Source of the DNA: Pseudoalteromonas sp. XMcav2-N
GTDB taxonomy: Bacteria; Pseudomonadota; Gammaproteobacteria; Enterobacterales; Alteromonadaceae
Direction of reading: 5' to 3'
Length of the DNA stretch: 64,000 bases
NCBI RefSeq assembly: GCF_024124545.1
Contig: NZ_JAMXSF010000007.1
Location: forward strand, 222,545 to 286,544
Positions 26,672 through 35,497 of the stretch are shown in pieces; positions within the stretch are counted from its first letter, which is position 1; each line of letters begins with the position of its first letter. The notes under the pieces were generated by a model that saw only the letters and a list, made by a program, of their open reading frames with translations, searched no databases and was not told where the DNA came from. The position numbers and the translations under genes were made by a program.

Positions 26672-27160
26672 TTAATTCTGTTTGCTTAGTTTAGCGATGA
26701 TGATGTCACTGGCGTGCTCAACCAGATCTAACACCAGTTCAAACCCGTCTGTACCGCCGTAATATGGATCGGGCACTTCGTCTTGTTGCTGCTCGCCAAA
26801 GCGTAAAAAAAGCGCCAGTTTATGCTGGTACTGTTCAGGGCATCTGGACTGAAGATCTGCCAGGTTTTGCTCATCAGCGCACAAGATCAAATCAAAGTGT
26901 TCAAAGTCCTGTGACTGCACCTGTCTGGCTTTGACAGATGACAGGTCATACCCTCGTTTACGGGCGGCTGCTGCGCTGCGTTTGTCAGGTGGATTGCCCT
27001 GATGATAGGCGATGGTGCCCGCTGAGTCGACCTCCAGACTCAGACCTCGCTGGGCTGCAGTCTGTGCCAATACTGCCTCCATGGTAGGAGAGCGGCAAAT
27101 GTTGCCCATGCAAACAACTAACACTTTGGCAGGCTTACTGAAAATTAGAGAGTCACTCAT
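26672..27160 (-). CDS. Low-molecular-weight protein tyrosine phosphatase
   Basis: A 162-aa LMW-PTP. The P-loop CMGNICRS (C-x5-R) starts with the catalytic cysteine near residue 17, and the general acid lies in EVPDPYYGG near residue 122. It should remove phosphate from tyrosine or small phosphoesters in the cytoplasm. AAGGA lies 7 bases before the ATG at 27160; a longer frame upstream has no support. No tyrosine kinase or polysaccharide cluster is adjacent, so a housekeeping role is likely. Confidence 0.9.
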   Translation of the reverse strand: MSDSLIFSKPAKVLVVCMGNICRSPTMEAVLAQTAAQRGLSLEVDSAGTIAYHQGNPPDKRSAAAARKRGYDLSSVKARQVQSQDFEHFDLILCADEQNLADLQSRCPEQYQHKLALFLRFGEQQQDEVPDPYYGGTDGFELVLDLVEHASDIIIAKLSKQN

Positions 27161-27257
27161 AGAGGGGTCCTTTTGCTGTAAGTCAGGGTTGCCTGATATA
27201 AGCAACCTCAGGAGACTCTCATCTTATCAGACTTTTTAAGTCGATTTTTGGTCGATA

Positions 27258-28436
27258 TTACAGAGTCTCATGAGGCCCGAATACTTCATACAAAATACGT
27301 GATTCGTCTACCCCCAGAGCGAGCAATTGTTGCTTGATGTCAGCCATAAAAGGCGTCGGTCCGCATAGGTAGAACTCACCATTCCCAAGCGGCAGAGAGG
27401 TACTCAGCGGCGCTAACAACATGCGTCCTGTGTTGGATTTTTCTGAGATTGCACCGGTAGCCCCTTCTTCAATCCAGGTCCAGGTTGTCAGAGCGGGCAG
27501 ACTACTGGCAGCCTGCGTAAGTTCTGTGCTAAAACTCAGTTGCGAGGGTGAGCGACAAGCATGCAGGAAATGCAGCTCCCCGGAGAAACTGCGCTCAGCC
27601 AGCGTGTGCAGCATGGCCATCATGGGAGTGATACCCACCCCTGCACTGATAAGTACTTTAGGCGTCTCGGTGTGTTTAAGGACGAAATCTCCTGCCACAG
27701 GCATGATGTCAAGCTCAGCGCCTTCTGGCAGCGAGTGAAGATAACCTGATACCAGATTGTCTCGTTTAACACTGATACGATAAGTGCGGCCATTTGAGGC
27801 GTGAGACAGGGAATACTGGCGGATCTGTTGATGATGCTCTGCTGGAATGGAACAACAAATAGCCAGGTATTGTCCTGCCTGATAAGGCATTACAGCCTGC
27901 TCATCGCACGGAGCCAGATAAAAGCTTTTTACCAGCTCTGATTCCGTTACAATTTTGCTGATATAGAAACGACGTGTACCCCGCCAGCCGCCCCGCAATT
28001 GCTCGGCCTGTTGATAGATACCTTCCTCTTGTGTAATAAACAGATCGGCAAGGAAGGCGTAGGCCTCACCCCAGGCTTTTTCTATGTCGGTATTGAATTG
28101 TTCAGGGAACTTTTCTCGTAAGGTTGCAAGCAGGTGTTCTCCGACAATGGGATAGTGATGTGGCGCAATCCCCAAACTGGCATGCTTGTGATTGATCCGG
28201 GCTATTGCACTGGTCAGTACTTCGGGCTGATCGATATAGGTTGCGTAGGCCGCCAGTGCATTGAACAGGGCGAACTGCTGTTTGCCCGAGCGTTGATTAC
28301 TGAGATTAAAGACATCAAGTAATTCAGGGTTATGAGCGAACATACGCTGATAAAAATGCTCAGTGACTTCAACTCCGGCATCAGCCAGTAGTGGCAGAGA
28401 TTGTTTAACCAGGGTGATTGTTCGTTGAGAAAGCAT
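27258..28436 (-). CDS. hmp: Flavohemoprotein (nitric oxide dioxygenase)
   Basis: A 392-aa flavohaemoglobin converting NO and O2 to nitrate with NAD(P)H. The globin domain (1-140) shows FYQRMFAHNPELLDVFN and NHKHASLGIAPHHYPIVGEH with the proximal histidine. The FAD domain has RQYSLSHAS, and the NAD domain GVGITPMMAMLHTL and FYLCGPTPFM. AGGAG lies before the ATG. It is the third gene of an operon with the small membrane protein and NnrS, expected to be driven by NorR from the sigma-54 promoter at 30017-30031. Confidence 0.95.
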   Translation of the reverse strand: MLSQRTITLVKQSLPLLADAGVEVTEHFYQRMFAHNPELLDVFNLSNQRSGKQQFALFNALAAYATYIDQPEVLTSAIARINHKHASLGIAPHHYPIVGEHLLATLREKFPEQFNTDIEKAWGEAYAFLADLFITQEEGIYQQAEQLRGGWRGTRRFYISKIVTESELVKSFYLAPCDEQAVMPYQAGQYLAICCSIPAEHHQQIRQYSLSHASNGRTYRISVKRDNLVSGYLHSLPEGAELDIMPVAGDFVLKHTETPKVLISAGVGITPMMAMLHTLAERSFSGELHFLHACRSPSQLSFSTELTQAASSLPALTTWTWIEEGATGAISEKSNTGRMLLAPLSTSLPLGNGEFYLCGPTPFMADIKQQLLALGVDESRILYEVFGPHETL

Positions 28437-28518
28437 AAAAAACTCCTAATGGTTCCGCTCCACTCAGGAGCGGTAAAAATGACGCCAGATGGCGTGAAAA
28501 GCACGAGAATTTAAGGTA

Positions 28519-29736
28519 TTAACCGCGACGACCATCCAGACGTTTTCGTACCAGTATGGGCGCATAAATAAAGGCGAACAGTGCGAAGCTGACAGACCAA
28601 ATGAGTGCGCTGATTTGCCAGGCCAGATGCGGTCCGATATACGCAGGTAACAGGCTTCTGATCAGGGCGCTGATCAGGCACAGGATAAAAGCGACAGAAA
28701 TGAGCGGATGAGGCGTTAAAGGGCGAGCAGTATGGCCAAGTGCTACCCGTGCCATCATGGCCAGGATCATCATCCCCATACCACCTATGGTAATCAGATG
28801 TAGTGCGTCTTTTGCCTGCCAGCTGCTACCCAGATAGGCCGCACCAAAACCAATCAGACCCATTGCCATCAAAAGATAAGCTAGATACAAGGACCATAAT
28901 AAGGGCACGGTAAACATGCGTGCCTGAAACCAAAAACTTGCCCGCAACACATGAAGTAAACCCGCCAGTATTAAAAGGTATCCGGGGACCATGGGCTGTT
29001 GAAGAAAGTGGTGTGCAAAAAAACCGCACATCCCAAGTACAGAAACAAGCAATAGTGCCTTGTCCAGCCGGGGAGTGCGCTGTTGATGTGACAGCCCCAG
29101 ACCGCGAGAAAGAAAGAAAGGCACGACGCGGCCGCCCAGTATACTGATCAGCAACGTAAAGCCGAGTACTGCCATCTGGCTGAGCAAGCCTGCCAGTTCA
29201 TAAGCGTGCTGGTCCAGTACCACAATAAACACCATGTTCAGGGTCGCCAAAAGTGCAAGTACGGGTACAAACAAGTAGTTTTTACTGTTATGAACCTGCA
29301 GGACAACCCAGGTAAAGTGACAGATACTGATCAACCAAAATAAGCCCTGAAAGATTATCAGCCACAACAGTGGTTGTGCAGACCAGATCCCTGCTACCCT
29401 GGCACTGGCCCAAACCACGCATAGCCCAAGTAAAGGCCAGCTATTTAGGGTGCTGACTCCGGTCCAGTTCTTGGCGGCGGTAAATAAAAAGCCGATGGCG
29501 ATTGCACTGGCAAAGCCGAATAGCATCTCATGGGCGTGCCAGAGCGTCGCCGGGAAAGTGCCTGGCCAACTCAGATAACCACTCAGAATTGCAAACCAGG
29601 CGATCATTGCCGCACAGGCCCACAGACTGCCAAGTAAAAATAACGGTCTGAATGCCAGCATGAGTAACGGCGCATGTTTTGGTTGATACCATTTTGCTGA
29701 TTGCTGCACGGGCTCTTCAAGGTTAAGCAAGCTCAT
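28519..29736 (-). CDS. nnrS: NnrS family membrane protein
   Basis: A 405-aa polytopic haem-copper protein of the NnrS family with about 12 TM helices. Typical blocks are FRPLFLLGSLWAC, SWPGTFPATLWHAHEMLFGFASAIAIGFLFTA and HLITIGGMGMMILAMMARVALGHTARPL. NnrS is linked to relief of nitrosative stress in bacteria with NO-responsive regulators. AGGAGG lies before the ATG at 29736, whose A overlaps the stop of the small gene upstream. Hmp follows 82 bases later. Confidence 0.93.
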   Translation of the reverse strand: MSLLNLEEPVQQSAKWYQPKHAPLLMLAFRPLFLLGSLWACAAMIAWFAILSGYLSWPGTFPATLWHAHEMLFGFASAIAIGFLFTAAKNWTGVSTLNSWPLLGLCVVWASARVAGIWSAQPLLWLIIFQGLFWLISICHFTWVVLQVHNSKNYLFVPVLALLATLNMVFIVVLDQHAYELAGLLSQMAVLGFTLLISILGGRVVPFFLSRGLGLSHQQRTPRLDKALLLVSVLGMCGFFAHHFLQQPMVPGYLLILAGLLHVLRASFWFQARMFTVPLLWSLYLAYLLMAMGLIGFGAAYLGSSWQAKDALHLITIGGMGMMILAMMARVALGHTARPLTPHPLISVAFILCLISALIRSLLPAYIGPHLAWQISALIWSVSFALFAFIYAPILVRKRLDGRRG

Positions 29737-29960
29737 CAGCGCACCTCCTGACCAAGGTTGTATTGGCAAAAACAGCGAACGACATAGCTCACTTTCAGGG
29801 TTGTTGCGAAAATAATGGTGCTGATGTGTGCGGCAATTTGTGTCGACAAGGACAAGTATTGGTCAAAGCTATAGCTGGCCATAATGGCAAACATAAAGCC
29901 AATCAGGCTCAATAGCAGACATTGGTTGGCATAAGGAAGTGCACGGCGATAGTGTTTCAT
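29736..29960 (-). CDS. Small membrane protein in the NO-detoxification operon
   Basis: A 74-aa protein with two hydrophobic helices (about 14-30 and 40-62). Its stop overlaps the nnrS start by one base, so it is the first gene of the NO operon. Small membrane proteins often precede nnrS; I cannot name the family. It is downstream of the sigma-54 promoter at 30017-30031. Confidence 0.75.
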   Translation of the reverse strand: MKHYRRALPYANQCLLLSLIGFMFAIMASYSFDQYLSLSTQIAAHISTIIFATTLKVSYVVRCFCQYNLGQEVR

Positions 29961-30016
29961 AATTACCCTTACAAGCTCAGTGAATCGAACTAACTGATAC
30001 AGAGATACTTATAAGC

Positions 30017-30031
30017 GCACAAAACATGCCA
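30017..30031 (-). promoter_or_regulatory. Sigma-54 promoter of the nnrS-hmp operon
   Basis: On the minus strand the sequence reads TGGCATG-TTTT-GTGC, matching the -24 (TGGCACG) and -12 (TTGC) elements with correct spacing. It lies about 55 bases upstream of the first operon gene, with NorR-type sites 50-110 bases further upstream. Confidence 0.8.
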
Positions 30032-30082
30032 ATATTAATTTAATTTAAAAACAACAAGATAAGTATTTCACGTTGTATGGGT

Positions 30083-30097
30083 AAGTCAAAATGACCT
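30083..30097. promoter_or_regulatory. NorR-type operator 1, overlapping the norR start codon
   Basis: AAGTCAAAATGACCT contains the palindromic core GTCAAAATGAC, fitting the GT-N7-AC rule for NorR enhancers. The norR ATG at 30091 is inside the site, so binding could also repress norR. Confidence 0.7.
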
Positions 30098-31713
30098 ACA
30101 CTGCTGAAGTCTTAAAAACTTTTATAGGTCATTTTGACTTGGATCAGAGAACACTATCACATTTACTCGGTATCAGTACTGAACTGACCCATCAACTTCC
30201 CAGGCTGGATGAAGGGGATCTGGGGGCGTTTAGTCAGTCGCTGGTCCTCGCACTCCAGAGTGTCATAACGGCAGATGCCACAGCTGTGTTGCGGTGTGAG
30301 CAAGGCGTGGCTTATCCACTGGCGTGCTCAGGTCTCGCGCCCGAAGCCATGGGCAGACGGTTTGTAATAGAAGACCATCCAAGGCTGGCTGCAATCGCAG
30401 CGGCTAACCAGCCGCAGATTTTTGCAGCGGATTGTCAGCTACCAGATCCTTATGATGGTTTACTGATGGCCAGAGCCGGTACTTTGCCTGTACATGCCTG
30501 TATGGGGTTTTCACTTTATCAGGGAGACTCCTTGCTTGGTATGGTCACCTTTGACAGCCTCACCCCGAGTGCATTTGAGCAAGTCGCAGTGCCTGTGTTG
30601 GGTATGTTGCAGTCTTTAGTGGCTGCACATTTTGCAACGGCCCTGACCCTGTCCACGTTAGCTGAGCGGGCTCGTCATGGCATGGCAATGCTCAGAGAGA
30701 TCAGCCATCAAAGTTATACTATGGTGGGTGAGAGTGCCGTTATGCAGCGACTTAAACAGGACATCGATTTGGTTGCTAACTCAGAGTTAAGCGTACTCAT
30801 TCAGGGAGAAACAGGCACAGGTAAGGAGCTGGTTGCACGGCGTATTCATGAGCATTCGTCGCGTTGTCAGGGGCCATTTGTACAGGTTAACTGTGCCTCT
30901 TTGAGCGAAAACCTGGCTGAGAGTGAATTCTTTGGCCATCGAAAAGGGGCGTTTACCGGCGCAGACAGACACCGGGAAGGTAAGTTTCTGGTTGCCCATG
31001 GCGGCACCTTGTTTCTCGATGAAATTGGCGAACTCCCCTTGAGTATGCAAAGTAAATTACTCAGGGCGTTACAAAGTGGTGAAATCCAGCCGGTTGGTAC
31101 AGACAAGCCGCAGTATGTTGATGTGAGGATTGTGGCCGCAACGAACCGAAACTTGCGCCATGAGGTTGAGATGGGGCGCTTTCGTGCTGACTTGTATCAC
31201 CGCTTAAGCGTGTTTCCAATACAGGTACCTTCATTAAGAGAGCGGGCGCAGGATATCGTGTCGCTTGCCGGCTTTTTTGTTGAGCAACTGCGCAAAAAGC
31301 TGGGTGTGCGTCAGCTGGTTTTGTCTGATGCTTTTATGAACCAACTTAATCAGCATGACTGGCCGGGAAATGTGCGCGAACTCGAGCATGTGCTGAGCCG
31401 GGCTGCGTTGAAAGCGAAGCATGCAGCCTGGGACCAGGATATCGTACTGGTTGATGTCGTGCATGGTGTACAACGGGAGAGTGACGCATCAGACCCAAAT
31501 AGCGTTAGTAATGAGCGAGTATCTTTGCAGCTGTCCAAAGAGCAAACGTTAAAGGCGGCGACCGAGTCATTTCAGAAGCAACTGATCACAGCCAGACTAA
31601 AAGCCAATGACCTCAACTGGGCTGCTACGGCACGCGAATTAGCCGTTGATCGGGCTAACCTGGTGCGCCTTGCAAAACGTTTGGGCATCAAAACGGTGAA
31701 AACGCTCAATTAA
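30091..31713 (+). CDS. norR: NorR-type nitric oxide-responsive sigma-54 regulator
   Basis: A 540-aa activator. The N-terminal GAF domain (about 40-190) would hold the NO-sensing iron. The region HPRLAAIAAANQPQIFAADC then LPDPYDGLLM is typical of NorR. The AAA+ domain carries Walker A GETGTGKE (239-246), GAFTGA (286-291), FLDEIGELPL and DLYHRLSVFPIQVP. A Fis-type HTH (WAATARELAVDRANLVRLAKRLG) ends the protein. The divergent nnrS-hmp operon with a -24/-12 promoter is the clear target. It is close to the FhpR/NorR regulators that control hmp in Pseudomonas. Confidence 0.93.
   Translation: MTYTAEVLKTFIGHFDLDQRTLSHLLGISTELTHQLPRLDEGDLGAFSQSLVLALQSVITADATAVLRCEQGVAYPLACSGLAPEAMGRRFVIEDHPRLAAIAAANQPQIFAADCQLPDPYDGLLMARAGTLPVHACMGFSLYQGDSLLGMVTFDSLTPSAFEQVAVPVLGMLQSLVAAHFATALTLSTLAERARHGMAMLREISHQSYTMVGESAVMQRLKQDIDLVANSELSVLIQGETGTGKELVARRIHEHSSRCQGPFVQVNCASLSENLAESEFFGHRKGAFTGADRHREGKFLVAHGGTLFLDEIGELPLSMQSKLLRALQSGEIQPVGTDKPQYVDVRIVAATNRNLRHEVEMGRFRADLYHRLSVFPIQVPSLRERAQDIVSLAGFFVEQLRKKLGVRQLVLSDAFMNQLNQHDWPGNVRELEHVLSRAALKAKHAAWDQDIVLVDVVHGVQRESDASDPNSVSNERVSLQLSKEQTLKAATESFQKQLITARLKANDLNWAATARELAVDRANLVRLAKRLGIKTVKTLN
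30126..30140. promoter_or_regulatory. NorR-type operator 2, inside norR
   Basis: AGGTCATTTTGACTT is the exact reverse complement of operator 1 over 15 bases. The centres are 43 bases apart, about four helical turns, as expected for cooperative enhancer sites. Confidence 0.7.
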
Positions 31714-32014
31714 GCCGCTCAGCTTTTCTTGTTAAATTATAACAGGCTGAGGTGCTGGTGATTTAGTGCCATTGCTGCGTTCATGCAATTAGAGTCGCAA
31801 TTTACCTGAGCACGATGCAATAGCCGGGATTTGTCAAAATGAAGTATTCAAATAAAGACTGTTATTCGCAATGAAAATTGTTCTTACTAAGCTTATAAGT
31901 TGTTTATTTTAAAAGGATATATCAAGAAATTTATTAGTTTTAATCGGTCTTGCTAAGTTGCAATTTTGTTCTAGGGTTATAAAGCGTCTAACTATTCCTT
32001 ATTGAGGGGGCCCT
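31714..32014. other. Intergenic region before bacterioferritin genes
   Basis: About 300 bases with no gene. An imperfect stem-loop at 31719-31750 (TCAGC...TGTTA / TAACA...GCTGA) may terminate norR. The AT-rich second half should carry the bfr promoter; I could not identify a convincing Fur box. Confidence 0.4.
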
Positions 32015-32485
32015 ATGCAGGGTAGCAAGCAAGTAATAGCAGCACTAAATCAGGTATTAACACTCGAGCTGACGTCCATTAACCAGTATTTTCTGCATGC
32101 ACGCATGTGGAAAAACTGGGGCATTGAGGAGCTGAACGAGAAAGCTTATAAAAAATCAATAAAAGACATGAAACAGGCCGATGACTTAATCGAGCGGATC
32201 TTATTTTTGGAAGGCCTGCCAAATCTACAACACCTCGAAAAGCTTCGTATTGGTGAACACACAGAAGAAATGCTCAGTTGCGATATGGCGTTTGAAATGG
32301 AGCAGCTGCCAGTGTTACGCGGTGCGATTGAACTGTGTGAAAAAGAGCAAGACTATGTCAGTCGCGAGTTGCTCGAGGATATCCTTGAATATGAGGAAGA
32401 GTATGTTGACTGGATTGAAACTCAGCAATTCCTCATCAAAAACTGCGGCATAGAAAACTATCTGCAATCGCAAATTGAGGAGTAA
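32015..32485 (+). CDS. bfr: Bacterioferritin subunit, haem-binding type with degenerate ferroxidase site
   Basis: A 156-aa four-helix bacterioferritin subunit. The haem ligand Met52 is kept. Of the ferroxidase residues, Glu18, Glu94 and Glu127 are present, but Glu51 is Asp, His54 is Gln and His130 is Tyr. This subunit should bind haem at the dimer interface but be poor at iron oxidation. AGGGGGCC-type sequence lies before the ATG. Its stop is 3 bases before the partner subunit, so a mixed 24-mer is expected. Confidence 0.92.
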   Translation: MQGSKQVIAALNQVLTLELTSINQYFLHARMWKNWGIEELNEKAYKKSIKDMKQADDLIERILFLEGLPNLQHLEKLRIGEHTEEMLSCDMAFEMEQLPVLRGAIELCEKEQDYVSRELLEDILEYEEEYVDWIETQQFLIKNCGIENYLQSQIEE

Positions 32486-32488
32486 AAC

Positions 32489-32974
32489 ATGCAAGGTTCT
32501 CAAAAAGTAATCGATTTACTCAACAAGCAGCTGACCTTAGAATTATCGTCAATGGATCAGTATCTGGCTCATTCAAAAATGTACGAAGACTGGGGGCTAT
32601 CAAGGTTGCACCACAAATTGGCGCATGAATACGAAGAAGAGCTGGATCATGCAAAACGCATTACAGAACGCATCCTATTTTTAGAGGGCACACCAGATAC
32701 CGCATCCAGGGCACCCATCAAAGTAGGTGAAAATGTGCAGGAAATGCTGGAAAACGACCTGGCCGCAGAGATCACAGTTAAGGACCATTTGAAAAAGGTC
32801 ATCGCAGTGTGTGAAGAAGAGCAAGACTATGTATCTCGCGAAATGCTGGAGGCGCTGCTTGATGATACAGAAATGGATCACATCTATTGGCTGGAGCAGC
32901 ATCTGGGGCTTATTAAGTTAGTGGGTCTGCCAAACTATATCCAGAGCCAGATGTCTGGTGGTGAGTCAACCTGA
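32489..32974 (+). CDS. bfr: Bacterioferritin subunit, ferroxidase type lacking haem ligand
   Basis: A 161-aa bacterioferritin subunit with intact diiron ligands Glu18, Glu51, His54, Glu94, Glu128 and His131 (the last two shifted by one residue relative to E. coli). The haem ligand Met52 is replaced by Leu52. It is the functional complement of the upstream subunit, giving haem and ferroxidase activity in separate chains. Paired subunits of this kind are known in Neisseria and Pseudomonas. It is followed by a strong terminator. Confidence 0.93.
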   Translation: MQGSQKVIDLLNKQLTLELSSMDQYLAHSKMYEDWGLSRLHHKLAHEYEEELDHAKRITERILFLEGTPDTASRAPIKVGENVQEMLENDLAAEITVKDHLKKVIAVCEEEQDYVSREMLEALLDDTEMDHIYWLEQHLGLIKLVGLPNYIQSQMSGGEST

Positions 32975-32996
32975 TAAAATAATAGTAAATCACTTC

Positions 32997-33020
32997 AAAG
33001 GAGGCATCGCCTCCTTTTTT
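32997..33020 (+). terminator. Rho-independent terminator of the bfr operon
   Basis: A 9-bp stem AAAGGAGGC / GCCTCCTTT with an ATC loop runs into TTT, a classical intrinsic terminator. Confidence 0.9.
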
Positions 33021-33132
33021 AATGTATGTGTCTGGTATCCGTAGGCTTGCCAAAGCAATAATTCGCATAGATACTTGCCGCCATCATTGATACCAATTTC
33101 ACTTAATACCTGTTCAATTTGAAGGAGCAAAT

Positions 33133-34122
33133 TTGAAGCTAACTGTGTTAAAAATTTCTCATTTAGAACCACTAAATAGTAAAATTTTTGCCTTGTTATC
33201 GAACATATGTTCTCGCCTCAAAATAGAACACTTAATTAAGCAAATTGGTATTACCCCCTCAAGATCACCGGTACGGAGAAACATAATGGAAAGACAGGTT
33301 GCCTGTTTGATTGAAGCATGCCAACAGTTAGGGCTAAAACACGAGTGCATTGATCGTGAGCAGAACCTGGTGCGGGTTTATTTTAATCACGGGGTTGAGT
33401 ATTTTGAACTAAACAAAACTCCCTTTAACTCCGAATCTATTTACGGCATATGCAGGGATAAAATGCACTCTTATCAGGCTTTTAATCAAGCAGTGACTAT
33501 GCCTGAAACACTGTCTTTTCTGGACCCGAATATTCCACAGGAATACCGACATTACCTGGAATACCAAAGCATGGATGCAATCCTTGATGCCACAGAGGCC
33601 AAATTTGGTTATCCGGTGGTTGTGAAAAGCAACAGCGGGGCATTGGGGATTAATGTGCATTTGTGTGACGATAGAGCATCGCTCAGTGTTGCTTATAATG
33701 AAATATTCAACGCCCAGTCGAAGCATTATGACTACCTGGCACTGGCACAGGCTTATGTTAAAAACAAAGCTGAGTACCGCCTTGTTTGTGGATTTGGAGA
33801 ACCATTACTGGCCTACAAAAGAGGTATGGCTCAGACGTTTAATGTACGGTACTGGGAAAAGAATGAAGTGGCGACACTGGAACAGGATGAGGCCCTGCTC
33901 AAAACCTTGTTTGAGTTTGTTAAACCTGTCTTTGAGTTAGCTAATCTTGGGTTTGTTGGCTTTGACATTATCCTGGGCCAGGACGATTGTTTTTATCTGA
34001 TTGAGCTGAATTCTTCGCCTAAGTTCAATCATCTGATTATAGATAATCCGGTACAGGGAACCGATGCTGTCACTGGCATGTACAAAAAAATGCTACAAAA
34101 GCTGAATAACCGATCAGCTTGA
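33133..34122 (+). CDS. RimK-type ATP-grasp ligase
   Basis: A 329-aa ATP-grasp protein. Visible features are FGYPVVVKSNSGALGINVHL (ATP-binding lysine and Gly-rich loop), QAYVKNKAEYRLVC, and the metal-binding end FVGFDIILGQDDC then YLIELNSSPKFNHL. These resemble RimK/glutathione-synthase-type carboxylate-amine ligases. It starts at a TTG with AAGGAG 5 bases upstream; the ATG at 33286 would remove about 50 residues. No peptide precursor or known pathway is adjacent; the cyclase gene follows after 40 bases. It is not the graspetide ligase at 61310, from which it looks distant. The substrate is unknown. Confidence 0.75.
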   Translation: MKLTVLKISHLEPLNSKIFALLSNICSRLKIEHLIKQIGITPSRSPVRRNIMERQVACLIEACQQLGLKHECIDREQNLVRVYFNHGVEYFELNKTPFNSESIYGICRDKMHSYQAFNQAVTMPETLSFLDPNIPQEYRHYLEYQSMDAILDATEAKFGYPVVVKSNSGALGINVHLCDDRASLSVAYNEIFNAQSKHYDYLALAQAYVKNKAEYRLVCGFGEPLLAYKRGMAQTFNVRYWEKNEVATLEQDEALLKTLFEFVKPVFELANLGFVGFDIILGQDDCFYLIELNSSPKFNHLIIDNPVQGTDAVTGMYKKMLQKLNNRSA

Positions 34123-34162
34123 GGCTAAACTGGTGGTAACTCCATAATCTGGTGAAGCGACA

Positions 34163-35419
34163 ATGAAATGGTTAAAGGACATTGATAGCAGTTTTGACAA
34201 GTTACTGACCGATTGTTATCAAAGGCGTGAAATGGAGATGGAACTCCATGTCAATAAACTCCGTTTTTATGGACTAATGGCTTTGTTTGTCACAGAGCTT
34301 GTTATTGGTTTATACAGTATTGGGTGGGATAGTACGCTGATAGCTGTTGACCTGGGTACGCTTGCGATTGTTGCCTTGTGGTGTGCGCTGGTGATGCGCT
34401 GGGCAATGTCAGACAGTTATAAACCCTGGCTTAAGTACGTCTCTATCCTATTTGATTATGCGATCATTCTGGCGGTTTCTTTTGAAATTGAATCACTGGA
34501 TTTGGTCAAACACCTGTTGCAGGATCTTCACAAAACCGAATTCGAACTCATGTTGGTGAGTGTGTTACTGTTGTTCAACATCATGAGTGCGTTCCGTCAG
34601 GGCAAATTAATTATCTACTTTTCCACTTTGTGCTGCCTGCTAACTGGAACTTTGGTACTGGAACACAGCCACACAGCGCGCGCTATTGAGATCCATGAAC
34701 AAGTTATTATCGTTTGCTCCGGGTTTCTTGCCTGGTCATTGTCGAGCTATATTACGGGAACTTATACCAAATTGCGTCACCGAGAACGCTTGCTGCGTTA
34801 CTTGCCTGAGCAGTTGGTGAAAGCGGTCGAACGAGGGGAGGTGGACATTGAGCCCGGAGGCGAAAAACGGGATGTCACGGTGCTGATGGCCGATATTCGC
34901 GGGTTCACCAGAATGTGCGAGCAGCATGATCCGGAAGTGATAACACGATTGCTGAATCGTTATTTTTCACGCATGAGCAGCGTTATTTTTTCTCATCAGG
35001 GGATGATAGATAAATTTATCGGTGATGCCATTATGGCTGTGTTCGGCACCCCTCAAAAAGAAGAGAATAATGCGCGAAATGCAATAGAAGCGGCGCGCGA
35101 AATGTTAAAGGCACTGAAGCAGTTAAATCAAGAGTTCAGTGCTGATGGTCTGCCGGAAATCAAGATTGGGATTGGTATTCATAGCGGCGATGCGATCGCT
35201 GGTAATGTAGGAAGCAGCAGCTGTATGGACTATACCGTCATCGGTGACACGGTAAATGTGGCAGCGCGCATTGAGAGCAAAACAAAGGAGTTGCAACATC
35301 CTATCTTAGTCAGTGAGCAAAGCGTTCAGCAGTCTAAGCTGACACAACTAAAGCGTGTTGCTATGGTTGAACTCAGTGGACGCAGTCAGCCCATCGAGGT
35401 GTATCATTATCCTGACTAA
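34163..35419 (+). CDS. Membrane class III adenylate/guanylate cyclase
   Basis: A 418-aa cyclase. The N-terminal half has about six TM helices (30-215) and the C-terminal half a class III catalytic domain. The metal-binding aspartates are Asp244 (ADIRGFTRM) and Asp288 (FIGDAIMAVFG). Lys284 in DKFIGD fits an adenine-recognising lysine, and VIGDTVNVAARIES holds the transition-state Asn and Arg. It should make cAMP in response to a membrane signal. The six-TM input resembles other bacterial membrane cyclases of unknown ligand. Confidence 0.88.
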   Translation: MKWLKDIDSSFDKLLTDCYQRREMEMELHVNKLRFYGLMALFVTELVIGLYSIGWDSTLIAVDLGTLAIVALWCALVMRWAMSDSYKPWLKYVSILFDYAIILAVSFEIESLDLVKHLLQDLHKTEFELMLVSVLLLFNIMSAFRQGKLIIYFSTLCCLLTGTLVLEHSHTARAIEIHEQVIIVCSGFLAWSLSSYITGTYTKLRHRERLLRYLPEQLVKAVERGEVDIEPGGEKRDVTVLMADIRGFTRMCEQHDPEVITRLLNRYFSRMSSVIFSHQGMIDKFIGDAIMAVFGTPQKEENNARNAIEAAREMLKALKQLNQEFSADGLPEIKIGIGIHSGDAIAGNVGSSSCMDYTVIGDTVNVAARIESKTKELQHPILVSEQSVQQSKLTQLKRVAMVELSGRSQPIEVYHYPD

Positions 35420-35497
35420 AAAAGATTAACACGGTGTTGCGCTAAGCAATCTTTTTGAAATAGTCTAACTTTAAATAATCAGGTACTTAACGCGCTT

